A stretch of DNA of 64,000 nt from Protula sp. h YS-2021. Its lineage: Eukaryota > Annelida > Polychaeta > Sabellida > Serpulidae. Below the pieces are notes generated by a model, which was not told the DNA's origin, searched no databases, and was given only the letters and a program-made list of their open reading frames with translations. Positions 24,401 to 34,800 of the stretch are shown in pieces. The translations under genes and the position numbers were made by a program. Within the stretch, counting starts at the first letter, position 1, and each line of letters starts with the position of its first letter. Location of the stretch: NCBI GenBank assembly GCA_949752745.1, contig OX457029.1, positions 8,843,511-8,907,510 of the forward strand, read 5' to 3'.

Positions 24401-26315
24401 TGGTAGGAGTCTATGTAAGGCGTTGTTTGGGTTCTGCATTTGTATAAAAAAATTCTTGCACACTCGGAGTCTTCTTTCTTTTAGGGGTATGAGGTTACTT
24501 TTTTCCATCGCAGCTTCATAACTTAATTCTGGGAATATTATTTTAAGGGCTCTCTTCTGTACTGCTTCTAGTGTAGTTTCTTGTTCTTTTTTGATAGCTC
24601 AACGTTTTGTCCACAAAGTTTTATCAAAAACACGATGTATATATTCGTATAATTTCAAAATTCCCGCACAACTCTCACAGTTCGCAAATTTTTTTTTTTA
24701 TAAAAGCGCGGGATCCGGCCCGAACTTTCCTCGGAGCAGAGCGGGATTTTTTTCGAAAAGCGCAGGTTCCCATGCATCCCGCGCAGTAGATGCAGCCCTG
24801 TAAAACCAGCTGAGCAGTCTGACCACTTGTGCTAACTTTTTTCCCTGACAACAAATCATACTAGGAATTTTGTGCTACAATATAAGCAGGTTCGTACTTA
24901 GAATTTTGCCGCAAACAATTGGTATTTCAACCGAATTCGGTCGGGATAAAAATATTAAGAAATGACAGAAAAAACGAATGAAGTTATAAAGAAATGAAGG
25001 AAAAAACTGGCAAAAATCAACAAAACTAAAATATAAACGGTTCTCAAAAGATCAAATACTGGCTTTTTAATTTTGACACTGTGCATATTGAAACAAAATT
25101 GGAATAATTACGTTTTCCTCTATCGTTTCTTTATAATTTAAGAATAAGAATAACTTTATTCCAACTTCAAAACCGCTATATACAGAACACAATTAACAAA
25201 CCCTTAGGTTAATTTTACGTAACGATCAAAGAATGAAAAACAATAAAGTAAGATAAAATTAATACATGTTTGAAGATTGGAAGGGCTGAGCTGGAAGTTT
25301 AACTTATTCTAGAGCTCGCCCTGCCAGCCATTTCTTTCTTGATGAAAAACTAAGCTAAATTATTACACTGTCTAGAACTATTCACGCTAGTTATCTGCAG
25401 ATATGAATATTTTTTTACATCACCCACTGGACATACTTCGAATCTGATATTATTTTAAGTGTACCACTGCAAAATACAAAGTGTACACTGATTGAGAACA
25501 TACTAAGAATATATTTAAACAGACTTAATAGGATTCTCTGTACTCAGAGAGCAACTTACTTTTACATTTTCTTTGAAAGAATAAAGACTTTTGCTATCAG
25601 TTATAGCTTTAGGAAGTTTATTCCAAATACGGGGGCCAACTTGGGAAATACAATTAGCTTTAATACTTGTTCGCATATAATTAATTTTAAACTTATCTTT
25701 TTGACGAGTACTATAGTGTTTGTTTTCGTTTCCTAATTCAAAATACCAATAAAAATATGAGTTTCGAATAAAAAATAACCCGGTAACCAATAAAAATCTG
25801 AGTTTCGAATAAAAAAAACCCGGTAACAAATGAAAGAAATGATAGAGAGATTTCGCCTAAATGCTACATTTCTCTTGCACTAGACAGCAATTGGGTTTTA
25901 ACAACCCGTATGCTATTTTAAAAAATTATTAAAAGTGTTAACAAATAGTTTCAAGTTTCATTTTCTTTTATGTTCCGAGTATGAGCTGTTTTTGCTATAT
26001 TACTTCTATATTTTTCTATCATTTCTTTCATTTTTACCCGGTTCCCTCGCAGTCGAAATTCAAAGTTCTTGCGCATTTTATTCGAAACACCCAAAGTGTG
26101 ATTTGGCTTATTAGGCGTAGTGTCAGATTACTGAATCCGATATTATCGCTCAAAACATGACGATAACTCAAGAAAATCAGTTTCTTTGAAAGCAACATCA
26201 CATGGTCGATTAAAGAAGTTTATCTACCTTTAGTTTTACCTCCGTGCAAAACAGAGAGTAAAATTAATAAAATTAGTACAAAAACTGCTGCAACCACGTA
26301 AATAACGGCATCCAT
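18427..26315 (-). CDS. DDRGK1: DDRGK domain-containing protein 1 (UFBP1), complete
   Basis: ER-membrane adaptor of the UFM1 pathway, partner of the UFL1 ligase. Eight minus-strand exons join in phase: 26315-26228, 22876-22748, 21560-21457, 21209-21108, 20431-20312, 20069-20031, 19286-19230, 18663-18427. They total 876 nt (291 residues; I recall 314 in human). Residues 4-24 are an N-terminal hydrophobic anchor ([20 protein letters not shown]). An Arg-rich patch follows ([10 protein letters not shown]), then the conserved [11 protein letters not shown] at 86-96. Next is a long charged coiled coil to about 165 ([18 protein letters not shown]), then a PCI/winged-helix-like end with [13 protein letters not shown] at 230-242 and [17 protein letters not shown]. 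The ATG at 26315-26313 is chosen because the membrane anchor follows directly. Most introns hold minisatellites or LINE fragments. It is transcribed divergently from attractin. Identity is very secure. Confidence 0.95.
19740..20012. repeat. 32-bp minisatellite in DDRGK1 intron 6
   Basis: About eight copies of a 32-bp unit with CTTACATAAGTATCAGACGT and CAGTACACAAG. On the gene's sense strand it starts within about 20 nt of the exon 6 donor, and each unit contains the donor-like ATGTAAGG. Confidence 0.9.
20452..20582. repeat. 11-bp minisatellite in DDRGK1 intron 4
   Basis: About a dozen copies of ATTCCGCACGT with substitutions (ATTCTGCACGT, ATTCCGCACTT), lying just upstream (sense minus strand) of the exon 5 acceptor. 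Confidence 0.9.
20690..21107 (-). repeat. 24-bp array of 5' splice-site copies, DDRGK1 intron 4
   Basis: About 18 copies of a 22-25-bp unit; on the minus (sense) strand each reads GGGTATGTAAACAAACC plus a short spacer such as GTGGCGA. The first copy is the authentic exon 4 donor (exon ends at 21108, intron GTATGT from 21107). About 16 copies keep GTATG. Confidence 0.92.
22079..22672. repeat. 16-bp CCATGG minisatellite in DDRGK1 intron 2
   Basis: About 37 highly homogeneous copies of CCATGGCTACTATCTG, varying mainly at one position (GCT, GTT or GCC). Because 16 mod 3 is 1 and no frame contains a stop, all three plus frames stay open for about 200 codons. These are not genes. Confidence 0.97.
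22890..24050. other. DDRGK1 intron 1, distal part
   Basis: No gene or recognisable element. It contains C-rich tracts near 22938-22960, AT-rich sequence and an (AT)n run near 23990-24010. Confidence 0.6.
24055..24640 (-). mobile_element. 5'-truncated LINE, 3' end of ORF2
   Basis: Minus-strand translation shows [12 protein letters not shown], then [20 protein letters not shown], then [20 protein letters not shown] and IRTAKCKNS. This is the usual sequence after the reverse transcriptase domain at the C-terminus of CR1/jockey/RTE-like ORF2 proteins. The 3' end carries AATAAACCTGATTCTGATTG (sense), a microsatellite-like tail. It lies in the same orientation as DDRGK1, in intron 1. Frames are broken; it is a dead copy. 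Confidence 0.7.
24915..25134. repeat. Dispersed repeat, left half, interrupted by a LINE
   Basis: Similar to 29545-29800 in attractin intron 1, with shared motifs such as AAGAAATGA, AAAAACTGGCAAAA and GTGTGCATGTTGA-like sequence. The homology continues at about 26015-26110, so the two halves look like one older repeat split by the LINE between them. Confidence 0.6.
25135..26014 (-). mobile_element. 5'-truncated LINE inserted into an older repeat
   Basis: The minus-strand ORF at 25515-25829 ends with [32 protein letters not shown] and YSFKENVK, typical of the extreme C-terminus of non-LTR retrotransposon reverse transcriptases. The sense 3' end reads GGAATAAAGTTATTCTTATT, a polyA-signal-like tail running into TTCTTA repeats. 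TCTATCGTTTCTTTAT (25119-25134) and TCTATCATTTCTTTCAT (26015-26031) flank it as a probable target-site duplication with two differences. Confidence 0.7.
26015..26110. repeat. Dispersed repeat, right half
   Basis: It shares GCAGTCGAAA and CCAAAGTGTGATTTGGCTTA-like sequence with 29770-29875. Together with 24915-25134 it reconstitutes the repeat seen whole at 29545-29875. Confidence 0.55.
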
Positions 26316-26681
26316 TTTTTGTTTACATCAAAACTAGTCATGAAAACAGTCAATATATTTATACTTGTATATGGCAAAAATCCATCATTTTGTTCTTACT
26401 ATTCCTCTGACCATTTCGACCCTAGGACTCAGAAATTTCTCACATATGTTGCATTTGATTTGAAGTTGTGCACCTGGCCTTTTGTTTTTGCCTTTGTGTT
26501 CATTTTCATCATCAAAACGCGAAGCAAAAGAGTGATTTTTGTTTGCCAATAAATGCAAAGCGCAAAGGCTACAGCAAGATTTGCGCACGCTCTCACATAT
26601 ACAAAATAGCCACACTGTATATTACATGAATGTCGTGTACTAAAATCTTAAATACGCTTTACATTCACATGAGGTTACATA

Positions 26682-26840
26682 TTAGAATCAGAATGATGTT
26701 TATTGGAACTCATTGCAACCATTTAGGTTGAAAAATCATGGCGTGTACATTAATATATACTTACTATTAACTTGAATGAAAGAAAAATCAGAAATTCTTA
26801 AATTAATCCAACGGAGACACAGTATTAAAGCACTCCCCCC
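26682..26840 (-). mobile_element. LINE 3' tail fragment
   Basis: It shares the 3' end of the LINE at 24055 (AACTCATTGCAACC and GGTTGAAAAATCATGG, with the CAGAATCA-type tail). It is heavily 5'-truncated and in the same minus orientation. Confidence 0.65.
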
Positions 26841-27559
26841 CCCCGGTGTGAAATAAACACAGAAAATGCGGTACAATAATGATGAAAGTTTTACTTTGTA
26901 AAATTCTGGAAACGTGCATGAAAAACGGCTGTTCTTGGATACAGCATACCAGGGCCAGCTGTCACTATATAAGCACTTCAACTGCTTGAACTGCCCGATT
27001 TGGTTAGTAGCTTGACAGGGTGCCTAGAGGCAAAACTAAGCCGTTATTTTTAATCACTTTAACTGTAGCCCGATTCTGAAAATAAGAACACTGTAGTCTG
27101 GATGTCAGTAGCAAAATAAGTGGATTTTTTATGCGGAGACGTTGAAATTTTATTTGGGTAGTTTTAAATATTGGTCATTTATTCACTAACTAAATATGAA
27201 CCGTACATATACAAAACATCATTAAAAAGAGAATTGAATTCTTGTTAAGGCTGTCATTTCTTTTTCCCTAAAGAAACCTCGAACGAAGAAAAAGACGAAG
27301 TTCCAAGTGAAAAGAAAAAAATTTGACATTCCTCGCAAAGTTGTAAATTTATGATGCCGTTCTTCAACCTGCATTTTTAAGGTTGACTAAATCACTTAAG
27401 AAGCGAAATTTTACTGCGGAGCCAGAACTAGTTACTTTGTCTTCCACGGTTAGGAAATGACCCAGCGATAGACCGTTCCCACCCATTTGATTTCCATGTT
27501 CCCAATTTCGTAAGGAGATGCTACACTTAGTTGTAATATGTCTAAAAATAAATTTCCTA

Positions 27560-28135
27560 AATTTCCTTAGGGGGGGGGGTGGGGCAAAAATTGAAGTAGC
27601 TCAGAATCCTCTGAAGCGTCTAAATATGCAATAATCACAAACTTTTCTGTCGGGGAGAGGGGGGGGGGGTCGGGAAATAAAAAACTCAAAACTGTTAAGA
27701 ATCGTCTGAAACGTGTAAATATACAGAAATCACAAAATTTTATCACGGGGGGGGGGGGGGAATCGGGAGGTCAAAAACAGAAATCTTCAGAATCGTCTGA
27801 AATGGATAAATATGCAAAAATTAAAAAAAATTCCACGGGGGGAGGGGGGTGGGAATCGGGAGGTGAAAAAAAAACAAAAAATGTTCAGAATTGTCTGAAA
27901 CGTGTAAATATGCAAAAATCACAAAATTGTCCCCCTGGGGGGGGGAGGGGGGGAGGTAAAAAAAACCAAAGTTCAGAATCGTCTGAAACGTCTAAATATG
28001 CAAAATAACAAAAAATTTTACGACGAGGGGGGGAGGGGGGGCGAGTAGAAGGGGTCGGGAGGTAAAAAACTAAAAATTTCAGAATCGTCTGAAAGTGTAA
28101 ATATGCAAAAATCACAACATTCTCTCACACGAGGG
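27560..28135. repeat. G-rich minisatellite of about 95 bp upstream of attractin
   Basis: Six diverged units, each with a run of 8-14 G (often followed by TCGGGAGGT), an A-rich stretch, TTCAGAATCGTCTGAAACG and TAAATATGCAAAAATCACAA. TTCAGA-N4-TCTGAA is a perfect palindrome in four units. Confidence 0.9.
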
Positions 28136-28879
28136 AGGGGTCTCGTTTTGCAACTACTAATAGCGTTCTGTTTAGAATAGTTCAGTCTCGTACTCGAAAA
28201 TGCATCATTGCTGATTGATCGGTTGATTGACAATTTCCTAGCCAAGCGCTATATAACCCCCGTTCAAACCTTTAAATTTGCAGTTTTATTGGGTACAACA
28301 ACATCAATGTTAAATACATTGAAAGCCAATGACAGTGGATTCGTAGTCTTCAAGTCAAAATATTTGAAATTAAAAATCAGTAAATGTGGTCTTGCGCACC
28401 TCAAACCAAGAATATATTACACAGGTCAGCATAACTCCGAACCATTTTCGACATAAATGCATCTTAAAACCATTATTGATTTGACAAAAAGTAACTTTAT
28501 TTCTGGTAAAAAGACCACCATTAATGCAACAAAATTTGGGCGGAATAAAAGAATTAAGCCTTTGCTACTTCTATACAGTTGAGCATTTTGCTTTCAGAGA
28601 GCTCGTGACAAAACTCTACACCTTTTTAGCATTGCAAATAATGATCTTCAGAGAAAAACAAAAAGGTCTAGAGCTTCTTCTATTAAAGAATTATATCTTA
28701 GTTTTAAAAATCACATATAATGGTGTTCCTGTAAGAACAAACCGATAAATATATTTCTCGACTATAATTTGTCCTTGACATTAGCGAACAAAACAGGAAA
28801 TGGAGTTAGTAAATTTACCAGAAAAAAAAAAACATAATTTTACGTAAATGGTCTTTGAACTGATTTCTTCTATTGAAAA

Positions 28880-31800
28880 ATGCTACGAATTAATTTCCTC
28901 ATTTGTCTCTGTAGCATAGTTTTATCAGAAAAATCCAGTAAATTCTGTAAACCCGAAACCAATGAAGTAAAATGTGTTCACGGAACTTGTCAACAAATAC
29001 AAAATTCTTCTGAGAGTGATCCAAGTTGTGTGTGCGAAAAAGGATGGAGTGGACCGGAATGTAGTAGTTGTGGCGGGAGAGCAAGGTATGGATTTTAGCA
29101 GAATTGATTTAAATTTTCGTTTGCAGAATGATTGCAGAGATTCAGATATATTTCTCATGGTTTATTAATTGCTTTTCGGTAGTTTGATCAGCGTCACAGA
29201 TTAAATCATGAATAAATCTGGGACGAGTCTGTGATTCCCCGAACCCAAGAAATCCAGGTAACTGCGTTTGAAAACAACTGACATGTAACCGTAGCGATAT
29301 TATGAAGTGATACAAGGAGTGAAACATAAAATTGAGCAGCACATCGTAATTGGCAAAACTGAAAATATGTTCTTTGTCATATTTTCATGATAATCATGAT
29401 AATCTTCTGCAGCTAACAGACCAATTTGTAATTTAACTAATTACGGTGTGCTGTCCAATTTGAATGTTCTTTGCCTCGTAGGCAAATGAATACAATAATA
29501 ATACAGTATTCAGACAATAAGCCAAATCACACTTTGACCTTTGCCGAAAAATTTTTGCGTTTCGGCTGAATTCAGTTGGGATAAGGATATAAAGAAATGA
29601 TGGAAAAAAACTGGCAAAATCGACAAAATTCCATTTTACCAGAAAAATATTCACATATTGGCTATTAAAGGAGCTGAATAATATGTAAAATAGTTTTTTA
29701 AAGATAATATGATGGCTTTATAAATTTGAAAGTGTGCATGTTGAATGAAAATTAGAATTTTGATGCTTTTCCCTTATCATTTCCGTGTAACTTATGCCAA
29801 AAAAATTTGCAGTCGAAACAACACCTCAACCGGAAAGACCCGAAAGTGTGAGTTGGCTTATAGAACCAACCTTTCGTAATACGGAAATCGACTTTCAGTC
29901 CAATTGACTCAGAATGTTGTTCTTGTGTTTAAGAGTACTGAACATAGTACTGACATGAGCTAAATATGAAGGCATTACTTAAACAAATCTGAAATTTATT
30001 TTGAGCAAGCAGAATTTAATAACTAATATTGCTCCAATGAACTAACTGTTTTGTTCTGAAAATACCTGCAACTAAATGGGGTTGTTTTAATTCCCAGCTT
30101 GGATGCCAGAGAGGGAGTTATCATAGATGGCCACCACAACTACTCACTCAATACAAAATGCTCGTGGCTGATACAGGGAGAAGAGGGTGTACCTATAAGA
30201 CTTAAGTTTATCGAATTTGCCACAGAATGTAGTTGGGATCATCTTTATATTTATGATGGCGATTCCGTATTTTCTCCGCTTGTTGCCGTATTCAGGTAAT
30301 TATCGCTCAATATAATCAAGATTAATAATAGTTTAAGAAAATCGTTTTACGTTAGTAGAGGATACCATGTAGTAAATTACATTTAAGATGAAAAACAAGG
30401 TGAAAAACAATTTCCTCGATTCAGATGTTTCTAATTAGACGCCAGCCATGTCAATACAGCAGTCTTTAAAATTGGCTCTGCTGCCTTCCCCGGTGGCACA
30501 CAAATGCCCACAGATCGGGGAGGGGGGGGGGGGGAGTTGGGGGGGGGGTGCGGAGTGGAGGGCATACAGCACAAAGCATGTAACCTGATACTGATTTTTG
30601 TGGCCGTTGTAAACTTCATTTGCGGACACCTGGCTTTCACAAAAAGTCCTTGTAAAACTGTAGTCGAGCAGAATTTTGTTGTTTTTAAGTTCCCATCCTA
30701 CAAAAACCGTCCGATCCAAGCCCTGTAACCGACCTCACGAAATACTGCGTAACCAAATCCGAAATTTGATCGAAAATTATGAGCCCTAACATTAATATAT
30801 TAATACTTAAGTTTTGAAGCGCACATGTATTTTTATGATCCCTTGTGTTTTCTGTTTGTATCTTAGTGGACTTCTGCTGACGGAAAGTTTAGAGCACCTA
30901 AAGACAATGCCGGAGGTCTCACTGGCATCGGGTTCTGCGTTTTTGCATTTTTATAGTGATGCTGCGTATAACATGAGTGGCTTCAAAATAGAATACAGGT
31001 GATGCTGCAGTTTCATAGCAGTAAAATTTTTCAATATTTTCTTCCATGTTGGTTGGCCGTATCATTAAACAAAACCTGTAACTAGCGAAGTATGTCATAT
31101 GCGGTCTTTGATAGGAAAATTTACGCAAGTAATACGAGAATCAATATACAGCGGAGCTAAAATGCTAAATTATGACTCCGACATATGTTTGTGGTGGAAA
31201 GAAAGTTAATGGACACGCCCAATGAACTTTTCCAGACTAATGTTTGAACACAAGAAGTGCTGTATCCGAAGAAAATCCGGCGTTGTCGTTAAGATGTTAA
31301 ATCATGATCCTCGTTCTATGCCTTTTTCCTTTTGTGTTAAAAAAAAAAACAATATTTTATGCTGAAAACGACTTGTCGATAATGCTTTATACAGTACACG
31401 TTTGTTTTCATTTTTTTCATCATGAACCTCTATATTGTACAGGATTGGATCATGTCCGATGAACTGTTCAGGACATGGGGTCTGCAACGGGGACAATACG
31501 TGCACCTGTGTAGGGGACTGGATGGGGGAAGGATGCCAGATTGCCATGTGCCCAAACAACTGCAACTCGCAGTCCTGTGTGGCCCACGGCACGCCTAGTC
31601 AGACTCGTAAGCGGTGTGACTGTGCTGGTACCGATTATGTAGGTAAGTGTCATGTCAAGAATAAAATGTTTGTGTTTGAGACAAAAAAAAATGGAGCTGA
31701 CATAAAAATATTTTGGCGTTGTGTAGCTGGTCAAATAGTTTGCGGGTTGTAAACAATGCCTTGTGTACCGTATGGAAGTACAGCGCATTATCCACGCTGG

Positions 31801-34800
31801 ACGAAACATGCCAGTAGCTGGGTTACTGTTGACAGGGGTGGACTGCAGCATAGCAAGCACAGACGGTCACTGGGCTGAGGTAGAGCTGAGCACACAGGCG
31901 GAGAAACCACACGGGCGGGCGTCACACAAATCTGTGCTGATCGGTGACAGCATATGGGTGATAGGGGGTTATGACTTCGACGTTCAACCGCATCTTCCAC
32001 AAGGAAAGCAGGATATTGCACGGTATTATTTTCGTTCTTCTTTATCTCTTTTACCTGTCTGTTTTATCTCGTGATTAAAGCGTAAGGATGACGAGGATGT
32101 CTAGAGAGGATGTCCTTGGTTGCGTGTAGGGGGCAGAGAAAACATAATGTTTATAACCGTTTAGTGTATGCTTTCAGTAGAATAAAAATCTGTCGTTGCA
32201 TTTCCTAGGTATGATATTCGTAACAAGCGATGGCACAAGGTGGAAGCCAGCTCACCTCCAGCACTGCGGTATGGCCACTCCCTTGCCACCTATGGTGTAA
32301 GTTGTCTTCTTTGTTGTTGTTCGTTTGTTTGTTTTTTTTTCTTTGGCTGCAGTTGTGTAGGATGTGTATTGGGAAGTGCAATCAACTGCTTATACTTTTA
32401 GTATTTTGATCTGATCTTTGTTTTTGAATTTAGAAACGCTACCATGTTTTGTGGGTATTTACATGCCGCTGTAGGACAGTGTTTGCGATGTAGGTCGCCT
32501 CAGCGGTAGGTTGTTCTTTTTTAAGGCCTTTTTTTTTTCTTTTTCGGCGCTTCAGGACACGATCGTTATGTACGGGGGTGTTATCGGTAACACGATCACG
32601 GATGAGCTGTGGCAGTACAACATAACCAGCAGGGAGTGGGTGCCCATTGCTCTGACCTTCGGAAAGACGGAGCACCCGCACATTCAGTGGCGGGCTGTGG
32701 TGGGCCACACAGCGCATATCATCGATGGGATTATGTATGTGATATTTGGACACAGCCCAATCCACGGCTACTTAAATACAGTACAAGAGTGCAACATGTG
32801 TAAGTTTATTTTTCAGTAGCTGGCGTTGTAAAACCATCACAGCGTTGTGTAGTAAAATAGGTGTAATTGCACCTCCTATCGCCGAGTTTCACTGAGGTGT
32901 GGGGGTTTGCTCGGGGGAGGGGGGGGGGGATTTGTACTTATAAGGTACAAAAGTATGTTAGTGATCGCTATAAAAGTAATGGAATAAATAAATAAAACTG
33001 CCCAGTATTTTAAAGCGTGGTATTAAGTTTAAAGTCCATAGTTTTACGGCAAGGGAGGTGATTGCACTGAATGCTAGTTGGAGCAGAGCTTTTGATTACA
33101 GACTTTCAAATTCCCTTCGAAGTCCATTTTACTTCAGCCTATTTTACTGACTGAGTAGGACTATATCTTGAACAGTAGCATGGAAAGCGCGTAACTCCCA
33201 AAATTGGGCCAGTGCTGTTTTTGGGTTATATTTTGGAGCTCAATATTTTAAATGTGTCATTTTATGCATAAATTTTCTTCTTTTCAGCGACGTTCAGATT
33301 TCGCATTTTGGAAAGTAACGGCGCCATAGTGAAGGGTGGCTATGGGCATGTCAGCGTGTATGACCAGGCTAGCGGCAAGATACTGGTGCACGGAGGCTAC
33401 CACTCGGGCAGCCTGTCAGAGTACTACTTGGCAGATAGTCTCTATGCCTTTGAGCCCAGGAAGAGAACGTGGTATGTCTGCGGTTTAGACAGAATTGACG
33501 ATAAACACTATTTCTTGGTGACTTTATTTACTTGAGAACTTGAACTATTTAGTAAAAATGAGATTATACAGTGTCGGTCATCCTACAGGGCCGCATCTTG
33601 ATTTGAAACAGGGTTGGCTTGGAAGTTAAGAAAATCTTAAACTTCTTAAAAGTCTTAAAATAGCAATAACTTTAGAAACCACAAAAAAAAAAAAAAAGAA
33701 AAAAAAGAAAGAAAGAAAAAGCGTACTGTTTTGTGGAGCTTGTGTGGATTTGTCTCATGCTTGCTCACCCCCGTGAAGGACGATCTTGACTGGGAGCGGA
33801 TCGGCGTTCCATCCTCAGTACCTGCACAGCGCCGTCGTCATGGACGCCTTCATGCTCGTCTTTGCCGGCAATACGCATAATGATTCGTCGTCAAGCAAGG
33901 GCGCCAAGTGCTACTCGGCAGCCTTCATGGCGTATGACATCGGTTAGTGCTGCGGGGTGGGGGGGGGGGAGTGGGAGGGTGGGGAGGAGTTTGAGGGATG
34001 GGAACGGGCTTAGGTGCGGGGATGGAGGGGGGGAGGGGGGAGGGGGAGTAGGAGGGGGAGAACGGACTGTGCTGCGCGGGGGGGAGGGGGAAGGATGGGA
34101 GCGGACTTAGCTGCGGACTCTGCCGCGAGAGGGAGGGGAGCGGAGAAGTGCTGCGGGGGAGGGGGGAGTGGGAGGGAGGAGGGCGGTTTGTGCTGTGTGG
34201 GCTGTGCTGGGTGGAAGGAGGGGAGCAGGGGTTGGAGGGTGGACAGCGGACTGTGCTGGGGGAATGGAGTAGGGGGGTGTGGGAGGGAGGAGAGCGGCGA
34301 GTGCTGTGGGGAAGCGTGGGAGGGAGGGGAGCAGAGGGTGCTTGGGGGGGGGGGAGGAAGTTCCTGTCATTTCTGACTTTTGTTGTGTTTTCCTATTTGG
34401 GAAAATTTAAAAAAACCAAGAACTAAGTCTAATTTCAGAATTCTATTTTCTTCGATTTTCGAGGTTCAGTGCGGATTTCGTTCGCTTGACTGGACGCCTT
34501 CTGTACTGAATAGGCCGGAAATAAAAGATTATTCATAGAACCCATTTTACTGTCTGTGTAAATGTACAGAGAAGGCAGTCAGTTTGGCAGAGGTTTCTGA
34601 CCACCTTGTGGATAATACACGTGCCCGTCTTCTGGCGTTTTAATGGAATGTAATACCGCTTTGCAGAGTGCGATAAATGGTACGAGTTGGATGCACCCAA
34701 GGTGAGCATAGACACAGCACGGTTCGGGCACACGGCAGAGGTGTATGTAAAACAGGACACGCGTCAGATGTATGTTTTCGGTGGATTCAACGGGGAGATG

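Larger units (their letters stand above)
26316..28879. promoter_or_regulatory. Head-to-head spacer between DDRGK1 and attractin
   Basis: DDRGK1 (minus) and attractin (plus) start 2.56 kb apart and diverge, so both promoters are expected here. No TATA box or initiator stands out. The spacer contains a 3' LINE tail at 26682-26840 and the G-rich minisatellite at 27560-28135. Transcription start sites cannot be placed from sequence alone. Confidence 0.4.
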
